A stretch of DNA of 64,000 nucleotides from NCBI GenBank assembly GCA_029204225.1, contig CM055095.1:74453501-74517500 (forward strand), written 5' to 3'. The DNA is from Diphasiastrum complanatum (Eukaryota > Streptophyta > Lycopodiopsida > Lycopodiales > Lycopodiaceae). The notes beneath the pieces were generated by a model. The model had not been told where the DNA came from, did not search any database, and saw only the letters and a list, made by a program, of their open reading frames with translations. The position numbers and the translations under genes were made by a program. Below are positions 48,893-60,325 of this stretch, piece after piece (the stretch's first letter is position 1; every line of letters begins with the position of its first letter).

Positions 48893-51277
48893 CTACAGAT
48901 AATAATATGGATTGGTGCACATATAGGCGGGTGCATCAAGATACCGTGCCATGGAGCTTTTGCTTTGGAGAAATAGCTGATGGCGCCAGGCTGCTTGTGG
49001 ATCTAGGAGCTTGACCACTTCCTTATGAGTTTTGCAATGATCAAGATTTGGAATGATGTAGCCACCTCGCTCCTTGGTAGTTTGATACTTCTTTGCAAAC
49101 TCTTGAGATGTAAGAAAATCCTTGCTAGGTGCATTGGGCATGATCTAGTGCCTTATTGTGGGTGCTTCAACTACCAGAGCATGTTTTTCTTGTGGATCAG
49201 GTTGAGGGGAGAGAGGTGGTGAGTGGTTAAATTCAACAATGCATTAAGATTTTGGAGAAAAGTGGTGTTGGATAAAGGGAAAGTTAGTTGTGTCGATGGG
49301 ATTAGAAGCGGAAGGGTGGAAGAAATGGTGTTGGGAGGAAGTACCACCAGTGTCCTATGATTTAGTTGGTGGAGGAGCTGTCGATACTTGTCGTGGACCT
49401 TGGAATGTCGAGCCTTGATTTATTGATGGAGGCGCTTGGAAACCTGCCCCATCTCCATCATCGGATCCATTGTAATGATGCCCGAAGTCGTGAAACTGGG
49501 CGTGTGTGTCGATTTTGTGGCCATCTTTAACTTCTCTTCAAGGGTGGCAATATGTTGGTTTAGAGCCTCGACGGAGGTAGCATAGGATTGTTGCATTTTG
49601 GTATGTTGCTCCGTCGTGGCCTTTAGCTTTTGGGCCAACTGTTGATATGCCCCCACTAGAATTTGGGTTTCCTCGGGAATAGCTATAGGTGCAAAGTCAA
49701 TGAAATTGACCTGCACCAGTTGTTCTTTCATAGCGGAATGTGCTGCTATTGCTACTACCAAGGCATCGTCCCTCTCTGTAGTAACGTTTGTCATGAGAGT
49801 GTGGAGATGGGAGATTTGTTGATCCCGGATCAGGAGTTGGTGCTGGAGGTTGTTGATGAGCATTTGCTACTGTTGTTGGATGTATGGAGTCAAATCTTGT
49901 ATTTTCTACTGCTGTTGATTGAATTATGCCTCCAACTTTGCCTTCTCCTTCTAAAGATCTGCATGCCAAAGATGTTGTACAAGAGCTCGTTCACCAACCA
50001 AATCGCTTTTTGGGCTACTAGTGGTAATTGCTCCCAAGGTCCAATGTCAAGAAGTGGGTGGGTATAATCTGGGTAGAGTGTGGGATTGAATAAAAGAAGA
50101 TCTGAAATTGGTGGAAAAGATGAATTGTGAAAAAATGCAGGTGGAGGTGATTGAGATATGGGAGGAGATGTAGGTGGAGGTGATTGAGGTTTTAGAGGAG
50201 GTGAACATGGAGATGATTGAGTTTTTGTCGAGAAAGTGTGGACTGGATTAGTTGTGACGGTTGTGGATGTGGTTTGTGCTAGTAATTGTAATGCGAAATC
50301 ATCTACATTGATCACAGAGTCAAGTAGGGTGGAAGAATGTACGGGTGAGGGCTTTCGTGGGATAGTAGAATCCGTGTTAAGTGTGAATGAAGGGGTGGAT
50401 GTGGCAGTAAATGGTGGGGGTGGTGGTGGAAGGAGAGTTGTGTGAGTAGGCAACAATACCTGAACAACTGAAGCTACTTGAGTTGGCAGGACCACACCTA
50501 ATGACCCTGAGCCAGAAGTGCCTACATCTCAAGAGCTGTTTGTTGCTGCTACTTCTTGCCTTCTTTGTTGGGCTTGTTGAAGTAGGGTCTCTTGTTGCGC
50601 CAAAACCTCCTTTGGGACCTGAGAGGATTTCAAGATCCCGTCGGATTCAGCATACTCTGTCCCTATATCACTAGATAAGATATCAGGGGAGATGTCGTCA
50701 TTTGTGCTTACCGCCTTACCCTTCTGCTTCTTTGTTGGTGGGGCAGGTGAAGCAGGTTCGTCTGACACTTGTGGGTTGGCCCACTTTCTGGTGCTAGGAT
50801 AGACGTCTTCTAGCTCTTTGAGGACTACGGTCATTCGTTGTCCCAAGTGTTGGGTGACCAACATGTGTAAAAGATATCCACATTTGTTGGTGGATTTTTG
50901 AGATTTCAAGGCCCACATAACTTCTCAGAAACCTTCTCTGACCACTTGTAATTTTGAGTGGGATCATTCATGGTGAGGGTTAAGAAAAATAGATCGCTTG
51001 GAATGCAATCCATTTTAACAATGTGAACCTCGACCGTGGCCATGTCAGAAATGATGAACTCCTGCAACTTTGTCACGATGCGAAAGTCAACGTGCCTTGA
51101 CTCGAAGGTCGAACGATTCACGAAGATCAAACAATTCGCGAAAGTCAACGTGCCTCCAGGACGAACGATTCGTAAACCATTCGCAAAAGTCAAACATGCT
51201 TTCAGGATCGAAAAAACTGGTAAGCAACGCAAAATGAAAAGAAACAAAAAAGAATCTTTCGCGTTGCCAGTTGGCAA
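48893..51277 (-). pseudogene. unclassified minus-strand coding trail, Pro-rich and coiled-coil
   Basis: Read right to left. 50906-51277 ends with TMNDPTQNYKWSEKVSEKLC. 50529-50918 has KSTNKCGYLLHMLVTQHLGQ, ELEDVYPSTRKWA and a Lys/Gln-rich tail. 49890-50495 is Pro/Ser/Thr-rich, then GPWEQLPLVAQKAIWLVNEL. 49420-49863 is helical (HTLMTNVTTERDDALVVAIA, NQHIATLEEKLKMA). 48893-49141 has FAKKYQTTKERGGYIIPNLD. Adjacent frames join with only short gaps, as expected for one decayed protein of roughly 750 residues. The family is not recognised: no protease, integrase, RT or transposase motif. It may be another element's gag-like gene. Confidence 0.42.
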
Positions 51278-51745
51278 CTCAATGGGCTTGGAGTCTTAAA
51301 CTTCACGCCCAGCTGAAACGAGTTGCAACAACAGAGAGTAACTGATTAGAATTAGCATTAACTACTATTGTAATATTTAACTATCTTGTAAACTCCACAC
51401 AATGGAGATATAAACAAATTTTTTGGATCAAAATCTACACAGAGAATGTGCGTGAGTAGAACGGAAAAGAAGAATAATAGAAATGAAATAATTGTGCATG
51501 AAAGTCTGCCAACGAGCAGAACACAACGAAAGAGCAGAGCGTCAGGCCGCCAACAAGCGAGACACTGATGATCTCACTCTAAAAGTTAAATTGATAATTT
51601 GATTGTTCCATTTTCGTGCATCTCCTTGTCTTCCGCTATCATGATTTCTAGAATGAAATATGTTCTATGATGTGTAGTCGCGTGTCTAGGTTCCTGTGAA
51701 ATTTCGCACAAAAGTAAATTCAAAGAAACAAAATTGTTCGCGACA
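51278..51745 (+). repeat. probable 5' LTR of element I, left end unresolved
   Basis: The right end TTCGCGACA sits directly before the primer site at 51746. GATATAAAC near 51409 could serve as TATA. No 3' partner LTR exists in the window, so the start is not fixed. Confidence 0.5.
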
Positions 51746-51757
51746 TGATATCAGAGC
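51746..51757 (+). other. primer-binding site of element I
   Basis: TGATATCAGAGC, one base from the canonical TGGTATCAGAGC. Confidence 0.8.
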
Positions 51758-51808
51758 ACACAGGTTATCACTATTGATATATAAGATGTGATATCTAGAC
51801 AACACAAT

Positions 51809-52750
51809 ATGGCTACAATGATCCAGACAAGATTAGCAATCAGCCTTGATGGCGCAAACTATAGAATCTGGAAATTCAAAATTAAAACACTTCTGAAGGG
51901 CGAAGGCATCTGGTCGGTGACCGAACTCTCAGAGGTGCAACCTCCAAAGGGAGACCCGAGGAGAGCTGAATGGATTAGAAAGGATGAATGTGAAATGGCG
52001 ATCATCGTTTCGCCCATCAACGAAGACCTACTTATGTAGATCGAAGACTGCGAAAGCAACCATGCAACATGGGAAAGATTAAAACATAAGTACGAAGTGA
52101 GGAATGTAGCTTCAGTGATGCATCTTCACAATCAGCTACAATCCATATGATGGGATGGTAACCAGTTAGATCAGCACGTTGAGAAGATCAGAATGATCTT
52201 TTCTCAACTCGCTGCTTCAGGACAGGAGCACCAGGTCCCAGCACCACAACAGCTGATGTACTTCATGAAGTCTCTACCGACGTCCTATCAGCCGTTGAGA
52301 ATGCTCATACTGAGTCTACCAGATATGACATTCGACAAAGCGATCAGTCTTGTTGCTGATGAGAGACTGATGAGGGACGAAGGAGAAGGAAACAATGATC
52401 AAGAGAAAGCTCTTTTCACAAAAGAAAAGAAGAAGAACAAGAACAAACCCAGATTCGACAAGACGAAGTTCTCGAATTAATATTCTTCTTGTGATCATTG
52501 CCACAAACCAGGCCATACAACCAACAATTGCTGGTTCAATCCAACAATACTTTGCATGCACTACAAAAAGAGGGGGCACTCTGCATATGATTGCAGATTC
52601 AACCCAAAAAGAAAGAACAAAGCTAAAATGGCAAATGTTGTTGAGTCATCCAAGGATGCAGATAGAGGTGATGAAGCCTTCACGATACTCAATGAAGCTT
52701 CGACGAGCTACACCAAACAAGACTACGATATGTAGTCATTGATTCAAGAG
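51809..52750 (+). pseudogene. gag and protease start of element I
   Basis: Start ATG 51809 (MATMIQTRLAISLDGANYRI). Gag blocks: NYRIWKFKIKTLLKGEG, CEMAIIVSPINEDLL, a stop, then SNHATWERLKHKYEVRN. The frame 52193-52480 has MYFMKSLPTSYQPL and ends at TAA 52478. Reading on in the same frame gives two tandem knuckles: CDHCHKPGHTTNNC (52490-52531) and CMHYKKRGHSAYDC (52553-52594). In the second knuckle the second Cys is Tyr. Protease reads VVIDSRATSHITC near 52732-52770, with Arg replacing the Gly of DSG. Confidence 0.88.
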
Positions 52751-52782
52751 CAACATCTCACATCACTTGCAACAAGAAAATC

Positions 52783-54126
52783 TTGATCGACTTCAGAGAA
52801 CTCGAAAATAACAGAGCAGTGATTCTAGGTGATGGGAGCCGACACGATGTCAAAGGCATTGGGACTCTACAGCTGCGAACACTATCAGGACAAGCAGAGC
52901 TGCCAGGAGCACTCTATGTGCCTTCACTCATAAAAGAGCTGCTATTTGTCTCCAAAATGGCAGATCTTGGAATTCGAGTTTTATTCGATGGCAATACATG
53001 TCGCATGATCGAGAAAACGACAAACAAATTGCTGACGGTCGGATGCAGAGAAGGAAACCTTTACCAGGCCAAGATAATCGGCAATTCTGATAGCATATTA
53101 AATGCATCAGAAAATGAAGATCAGCTCTAGCATAGGAGAATGTATCATCTAAACATGAGGAGCCTGTATGACTTGTGCAAAAAAGACATAGTCACGGGTC
53201 TCAAGATATCAAGGCCCGACACTGAGTTCTGCGAAGCCTGTCAAAAAGGCAAACAACATCGAAATCCATTCACACATGAGGGAAGAAGAGCCAAAGAAGT
53301 TCTTGAGCTTGTCCACTCTGATGTCTGTGGATCGATGAAGATGGATTCGCTCTCAGGTTTGAGGTATTTTTTGACGTTCATAGATGATTACAGCCAGATG
53401 ACTACGATCTACTACCTAAAGAAAAAATATGAAGTGTTCGGCTCCTTCAAGAAGTTCGTGGCATTTGCAGAGAGATACACCTCAAAGAAGTCATCAGATC
53501 TGACAATGGAATTGAGTACAAAAGCAAAGAATTTTCAAAATTCTGCCAAGAACAAGGGATAGAGCATCAGTTCACTCCAGCGTACACACCAGAATATAAT
53601 GGTGTTGCAAAAAGAAGAAACAAAACACTAGTCGAAGGAGCCAGATGCATGATGGCACAGGCTCGATTGCCAAGTCAATTCTGGGCTGAGGCAATAGCTG
53701 CAGCAGTACACCTGCTAAATAGATCAACAATGGCAACGTTGGAAAATAAGACGCCGTACGAAATGTGGACATGTAGAAAGCCTGATCTATCATATGTATG
53801 TGTGTTCGGATGTGCAGCATACAAAAGAAAAAAAAAACAAGCTCGATGACAAATCAGAGAAAACAATAATGGTCGGGTACTCAAACGGATCACAAGTGTA
53901 CAGACTCTACGATCCAACCACGAAAAAGGTTGTTTCGAGTAGAGATGTGAAGTTAGATGAGTCCACATTCCCTGGACTAAAAGACGAAAGAGGCCATGAG
54001 ATCTTCGCACTACTGCCAATTCAAGAGGGAGATCGAGGACAAATGTCAAATCAAAATATTGAGCCGCAAACTCCAGAGCAACAGGAAGCAGAAGATCAAC
54101 CCCACAAACAAGAAACGTTCGAGTAG
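52783..54126 (+). pseudogene. protease end and integrase of element I
   Basis: Protease remainder with GALYVPSLIKELLFVSKMAD. Pre-integrase RRMYHLNMRSL, zinc site CEACQKGKQHRNPF, first Asp in LVHSDVCGSMKMDS, FLTFIDDYSQM. The second Asp region is frameshifted near 53500 (RSDNGIEYKS in the other frame). Then QFTPAYTPEYNGVAKRRNKT, where the catalytic Glu position (usually VERKNRT) reads Lys or is lost. C-terminal part: MMAQARLPSQFWAEAIAAAV, NKTPYEMWTCRKPDLS, then the linker in 53794-54126. Confidence 0.87.
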
Positions 54127-54149
54127 CGACGAAACGAACCCAGAAGGTC

Positions 54150-54940
54150 AACAAGACAAATAAGACCTCCAGATCGATACGCTGACAATCTTCAGTGGAG
54201 CGAAGACATGCAATTCGAGTACTGCAGCTTCACTAAAGAACCTACAACATATCAAGAAGCTGTTCGAAGTCCAGAGGGAGAATTCTAGAAGCAGGCAATG
54301 TCAGAGGAGATCGAGTTGATGAGGCGAAACAAGGCATGGACACTAGAGCCACTGTAGGAAAATGAAATCAGATGGCATTGTTGGCCGTTACAAGGCAAGG
54401 CTTGTCACGAAGGGCTACACACAAAGATATGGTGTTGATTATTTCGACACATATTCGATGGTCAAGATGACAAGCATACGACTACTCCTTGCATATGCTA
54501 CACAAGACAATCTAGAAATTCACCAGATTGATGTGAAGACAGCTTTCTCCATGGAGATCTAGAGGAAAAAAATCTTCATAAAGTAGCCTGAAGGATTTGA
54601 AGACCCCGACAGTCGACAATATGTCTGTCAATTGCAAAGATGCATTTATGGTCTAAAACATGCATCACAAGCTTGGTACAAGAAGCTCGATGGTCTTCTG
54701 AAGTCTCTAGACTTCACAACCAGACTGTAATGTCTACATAAAAAGAGTACGAAAAGATTTCGTGATACTGACTATCTTCTGAATGATTCCCTTATGATAG
54801 GTAACTCCTTGATACTAATCGAGGACACAAAGAGTCAGATTTCTGAGAAATATGAAATCACAGATCTAGGAGAAGCAACAAAATGCCTCGAGATGGAGAT
54901 CAAATAAAAGGTGAAATGCACTTGAGTCAGTCAGAATATG
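54150..54940 (+). pseudogene. reverse transcriptase start of element I
   Basis: RT reads KSDGIVGRYKARLVTKGYTQ, RYGVDYFDTYSMVKMTSIRL, IHQIDVKTAFSMEI, then after stops PEGFEDPDSRQYVCQLQRCI, YGLKHASQAWYKKLDGLLKS. The YVDD region is deleted or unreadable and the sequence ends at about 54940. FAPV of the usual DTFAPV is missing. Confidence 0.87.
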
Positions 54941-55275
54941 TCAGAAAGCATGAATCCTCTCGCCCAGGTTAGAAAATCCAATGCATTGAAGACGTTCGGG
55001 GGAGATATCAATGGCGATATAGTTGCCATCCTTTGACGTGATCTGGAATGACGAAAACTCATCGGAATAAGTGATATAGGCCGCTCGGACCAAACTCTCA
55101 CTCTGTTGATCAGAAAAATAAGTCAGATCGAAGCCAAGATTGGTGAAAATATCCTTGGCTAAGATCAACGCTTCAGCATAATTATTGATGTAGATCAAGA
55201 ATATATCCATCCGAATAAGGTTTGGGGGCCTTACGGCGATGGAGTAAGAGAGAGGTGTCTCTGGAGGCCATGATA
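54941..55275 (-). pseudogene. unrecognised short coding relic
   Basis: On the minus strand ATG near 55273 opens MASRDTSLLLHRRKAPKPYS. One frame over is VRPPNLIRMDIFLIYINNYA, AEALILAKDIFTNLGFDLTY, then SFQITSKDGNYIAIDISPER. A single frameshift separates start and body. No family recognised. It ends exactly where element I ends, so it may have been cut by that insertion or by a deletion. Confidence 0.35.
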
Positions 55276-56515
55276 GCAGTATTAAGAGAGTTCTAGAAAG
55301 TTCTGAAAATTTTGAAAAGTCTGAAATTTTCCAGCATGAACTCTCTTGTAGAAATGTAAAATGAACTCATCTAGTAATTGTCCTCAATGTCTACGATTTT
55401 TTAGTGAGGTTCCCGAATTTCGAAGCAATGGTCTGAAGTCCCAACGAGTTCTTGTAAGTGATTTTTTGTACAAAAATGAGTGGAATTGTCTAAAAGTACA
55501 AAAATTGGTATGATCAGATTCTCAAATGTGACAAAGAAATCGTGCAACTAATTTTGAGGCTCAGTGAATTATCTACGAATTCTGTCAATGAGGATCTGAT
55601 GAAAAAAGTGATTTTTTCTATTTTTGAAAGGTCTGATGTTGTATTGGAATTTGTGAAGGTGATAAATGAATTGTACACAATGAAAATGTATGTAGGCGAA
55701 TTCTATCTGATATGGTTGTGCATCAAAATTTCAAAAAAGAATGAATCTTGTGGATGCATAGAGAAAGACTGATTGTATTTCTGATCTGATGATATCTTGA
55801 TGTTCTAAACAAAGAAACATACCAAAAAATTGTCAAAATGGCAAGTAGGCAGTAAATAGAAAAAATAAACAAAATCTAGAAAATAAAACAAGCTAGTACA
55901 TATCAAGATGGAATGAGTATCCGTACAAGAGAAAGGAATTATTAGAAAGCATTTGTCAGTGCAAAACACACATAAAGAATATAGAGAATCTGTGTTAAGC
56001 TGTTGTGAATCAGATCACGATCATGTGCCCGAGAATGGTTCAAAGTAGTAGTGCACTATGTGCTGTAATCTTACTATGCTAGTTACAGATTGAATACTAT
56101 CTCTACTTCTTGAATTACTTTCACTCTCTCTAAAATCTCTGATCCTATGAAATCAGATAGTTTGATACAAAGGACTTCACGGAGAAACTCTGATTTACGC
56201 TACCACTCATTGACTGTAATGGCTTACACATATACTTTTGTGTGTCGATTATGTATATACATATATCAGTTATAACAATTGTGTGAGTGACGGTCGTGAA
56301 GTAGTACAGTTATTGCAAAGTACTGAATTGAATTGTGACGTAATCTGTGTCGGACAGAGCAGAGAAAGAACTCTGTTTTGACTAGTGATAGTCGACAATA
56401 GTCGAAGCTGTCGAACAAGTCGAGTTGACTGGCTCGCCCTAGAGAAGATGTCGATGGAGTCGAAGTTGGGATGACGATAGACTTAAGTCGAGTCGTCAAC
56501 GTCAGTGAAGTCGAT
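55276..56515. other. no gene recognised
   Basis: AT-rich. A + frame at 55542-55772 (RLSELSTNSVNEDLMKKVIF) looks helical but has no stated family. 56160-56340 includes a TATA-like ATGTATATACATATATC and could be an old LTR. Confidence 0.3.
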
Positions 56516-56860
56516 TCTGCTTCTGCTTCAGGGCGATGTATTGCACAGACTGTTCGACTTGTGCGAGTAAGTCAACTGCTTTAGTGCTTGAATAATTTTG
56601 CAGATAGCAAGTTGTTGAAATTGCTTTAGCCCAAAAGTTCTTGAGTAGCTGAGCATTTGACATCATTGATCGTGCTGCATTGAGTAATGTTCGGTTCTTC
56701 CTTTCGGCTACTCCACTGTGGTGTGTAGCTAGCGGTGAATTGATGATGAATGCTGCATGATGATAAGTAGTCGAACATTTCGTCTGACAGATACTCTCTC
56801 TTACTATCTATGCGCAAGGTCTTGAGAGTTTTTGACCAGTCTGTGTCTCAGCAAACTACT
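56516..56860 (-). pseudogene. copia integrase core fragment
   Basis: Minus strand: AETQTGQKL, then LRIDSKREYLSDEMFDYLSS, HHQFTASYTPQ, then in another frame KNRTLLNAARSMMSNAQLL and FWAKAISTTCYLQNY. In the LRSDxGGE motif the Gly-Gly is Lys-Arg. Family of H or I. Cut on the right by the LTR of element G. Confidence 0.75.
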
Positions 56861-57354
56861 TGAATTTTTTGAAACATTTCCATACAAAAGCAGAATCATA
56901 CAATGCTTCACACGTGTGGATTGAAGATGACAAGAAAAAACACATTCTACACACTAGAAATAAAGATATCTTGAGAAATACACATGAGATGGACATAGAA
57001 TCAAAAGAGATAAATTGTCCACATAAAATGAGAATACAATGATACTTTCTCCATGCTGGTATTGCTATTTATAGCTATCAAAATTTCACTTGGCCAATTT
57101 CCCTAAACTTGTCCTAAATGGTAACTTCTTGGTACTTCATCAAATAACCTAGAAATTCTAGTCTAGATGCAATGTATCTATATTAGCCAATTAGAATGGG
57201 TCCAAACCTGACCTCATCTATTTGTCTACTTGAAGAAGTAAAAACACTATTTAGGCCTTTATTGAAAAAAATAAATCTATCTCTAAGTTGATATTTCATA
57301 TTGGCCTCAAAATTGCCAAAATATCTCAACTAAACTACAGTGACATTTTTCACA
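56861..57354 (-). repeat. 3' LTR of element G, truncated
   Basis: Same family as F, E and B LTRs: TGCTTCACACGTGTGGATTG, ATTCTACACACTAGAAAT, TAGCTATCAAAATTTCACTT. Ends GACATTTTTCACA at 57354. The distal (U5) part is missing on the left. Confidence 0.82.
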
Positions 57355-57364
57355 CTCCCTCTTC
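57355..57364 (-). other. polypurine tract of element G
   Basis: Minus strand GAAGAGGGAG, identical to that of element B. Confidence 0.8.
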
Positions 57365-58445
57365 AACTAGTTTTAGCATAGATTTGACCACACTACTTTG
57401 ATCCATCTTAAGAATGATCTCTATCCTAAGTATAGAACTCTTTTCTATGGTTTTATAGTAACTTTCATAATTGATATAGAGAATAGTGTCCACATTGGAT
57501 GCTTCCGACTATTTCTTAATCAATTTTACATATCATAGATGTAACTAGAACATGAAGAACTAGATAGAATGTAAATGAAATGATTTCTCCATGCTTCCAA
57601 CTTTGAAATATCTGGAAATTAACAGCAAACAAGCAAGAAATGTGAGTAATCAACCATTGCTTGCATGTCTCCTTCCTTGATATGTCTTCACCATGAAAAA
57701 TCATGAATGAGCGTCCATCTCCATCTTGTCATAAGATATTATCATCACTTGATGACTTGACCATGAATGAGTGATATAATGAGCCTCCCTTAGCTTCATT
57801 TCCATCAACAAAAATAGCCAAGAATTCTAGTACAACTGCAACATCAAAATGATGCAAAACAATGTAACTAGTTTCATCATATCTTGAGAATTTGCACACA
57901 TTCACATGAAATTACTCAAACATGAGATATAACAAGTAAAATAAACTTGAACAACACTTCCTTCTCCTTTGAACTTACTTGAGTCTTCAAACACCTGCAA
58001 AAATAGATCCAAAGGATGTTTTCCACTTGACTTCCCTTTGATGCTCTTGACTAGCTCCAAATTGTCACTTTCTCTTTTGTGTTGTTGAAGCCCTTTAAGA
58101 TCAACCTCTTGATCTTCCACTTGAATCAAAGCCATTGAACAAAACTTTTTTTCATTCCATGAAAACCACCATCCACTTGCATAGCATCATCTACACAAGA
58201 AGATTCACCAAAATATGTGAGAAATGCAAAATGAGTAACTTCCACTTGCTTACGATTCTCATCATATGTGAGCCTCAAAGGTTGTTGTCTTTGCCTTGAT
58301 GTCATCCTTGGATTTTTATTTGAAGAAGTCTCTTCAACATCAACATCCAAAGTATCATCAACAATGTCATTCACATCAAGAATGTTAGATTCAATGTCCA
58401 CACCACCACTTGAAGAAACTTTTGAAAAGTTTTCTTTATAAAAAT
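57365..58445 (-). pseudogene. copia element G, internal remnant
   Basis: B-family linker between integrase and RT on the minus strand: VSSSGGVDIESNILDVND, SSNKNPRMTSRQRQQPLRLT, YDENRKQVEVTHFAFLTYFG (58126-58524). RT and RNase H are deleted. What follows (57902-58135, RESDNLELVKSIKGKSSGKH) is not pol and not recognised. The rest to the polypurine tract has no usable frame. Confidence 0.7.
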
Positions 58446-60325
58446 ATTGTTGCGAACAACAACGTATCATCCACATAGAATGTGATGATGACAAAGAAAT
58501 GATTAACAGCTTTGAAATATACATTACAGTCTGCAGAGCTTGGTTTAAATCCTTGATCGATCAAGAATGTTTTGATTCGATGAAACCATGCTTTGGATGA
58601 TTGTTTCAGACCATATACAAAGCTTTAAGGAGTTTGCATATCTGGTCTTCTTGACCATTGAGGATATAGCCTTCTAGCTGGATAATATAAATGTTCTCCT
58701 CGATAACTCCATTGAGGAATGTTGTTTGTACATTCATCTGGTGTACCTCAAGATCGGCTACAACAACATATGACAATAGTAGTTGGATGGAAGTGTGCTT
58801 GACCACTGGGCTAAACGTTTCGAAGTAGTCGATATTGGAAACTTGTTAAAATTCCCTTGCCACGAGTTGAGCTTTCCTTCTGTCGATGCTGCCATTTGCT
58901 TTATACTTGATCTTAAGGTTCCATTTGAAGTCGATAATCTTTTTGCATGTTGGCAACTTGGTGACAGTCCAAGTACTATTTCTTACCAGTGAGTTGTACT
59001 CCTTGTCCATAGCTTCTTTCCAGAGATCTGAGTCGGCCTGTGACATAGCTTCCTCAACTGTGGTTGGCTCTTGAATAGAATAGTGAGCAAATTCATCAAT
59101 ATATCGGACAGGCTGAACTCGAGTTCTTGTTGACCTTCTGTTTGAGGCTTCTAGATGCAAACTTCGACTTTGTGTCGGTTGAGTTAGTTGTGTCGGTTGC
59201 TCCTGAGTTGCAACTTCTTCATCGTCTTCTAATTCTGACTGCACAAATTGACTGCTTGAAGGAATCGAAATGGGATTTCGATTCCTTCAAGTAGGATATG
59301 GTCCTTTCCCTTCAAGTCAATAAACTGATCTTCAATAAAAATCACATCCCTGTTAGTGAAAACTTTATAGGTTTTTATATTGTACAGTCGATACATTCCA
59401 TTAGAAGAACAATAGCTGACAAAAACAGTTTTGAATGAATGCTCATCAAGTTTCTTTCTTTTGTCCTTTGGGACATGAGCATATGCAGTGCAATTGAATA
59501 CTCTCAAATGCTTAAATGAAGGTTTGGATCCTGTCCAAACTTCATGAGAGTTTTGTTGTCAGGGAGGCCTTTAGTAATACATCGATTATTGTAGGCTGTT
59601 GTCGATACAACATGTTGCCAAAACGATTTGGGCAACGAAGCATGAGTGATCATGCATTTGGCAGACTCGACTAAGGTCCTATTTTTCCTTTCGGCTAGTC
59701 CATTCGATTGTGGAGAATAGAAAGTAACAAACTATTGTTCGATGACTGTAGCTGAATAGTAGTCTTTAATAGATGTATTCACCGCCATTGTCGCTCCTAA
59801 GAGCTTTGATTCTTTTGCTTGTCTGCAACTCTACATGCTCTTTGTATTGCTTGAAGACTTGAAAAGCTTCGAATTTGTGCTTCATAAAATATACAACAGT
59901 CCTTCTTGAATAATTATCAATAAATGTAATAAAGAATTTTGCACCAAGTAATCATGGTGTCTACATCAGGTCACATAAATCAGTATGCACAAGATCTAGC
60001 AAATCTTTAGATATATGTTCTTGATTCGACTTAAATGGCCTTCTTGTCTGCTTTCCTATGATACAACTTTGGCAGGCAGGAGGGTCGAAAATTCGATAGT
60101 CTAGATCAAGAGCTGAAGAATGCTTGTACATATAATCAATCGACATATGATTAAGGTGGCCAAGTCTATAATGCCAAATCAATTCTTTATTATCAGGTGC
60201 TAAATTGCTTAAAGCACGAACATTCATAGAATAGCAATGAGAAAGTCTATAGAGATAATCTTGCCTCCTTTCCGAGTGCAAGAACTCTTTTGCTTTTATC
60301 AAGAATTTTACATGAGTCACCTATC
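58446..60325 (-). pseudogene. copia element H: pre-integrase to RT, truncated at both ends
   Basis: Minus strand, right to left. Pre-integrase 59961-60320 (RQDYLYRLSHCYSM, WHYRLGHLNHMSIDYMYKHS, CQSCIIGKQTRRPF, LVHTDLCD with the first catalytic Asp). The integrase core is decayed in 59510-59960. Integrase C-terminus 59229-59507 (MRVFNCTAYAHVPKDKRKKL). Linker and RT start 58846-59244 (STWTVTKLPTCKKIIDFKWN). RT 58606-58806 (VHQMNVQTTFLNGVIEENIY). The catalytic motif FYVDDTLLF survives at about 58450-58490. Same family as A1. No LTR. Confidence 0.83.

Larger units (their letters stand above)
51746..54940 (+). mobile_element. copia element I, 3'-truncated
   Basis: Plus-strand copia of a lineage different from B and C: two zinc knuckles and different gag wording. 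Gag, protease, integrase and the first part of RT are present. RNase H and the 3' LTR are missing. Many in-frame stops, several of them TAG or TAA in otherwise continuous sequence. Confidence 0.85.
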
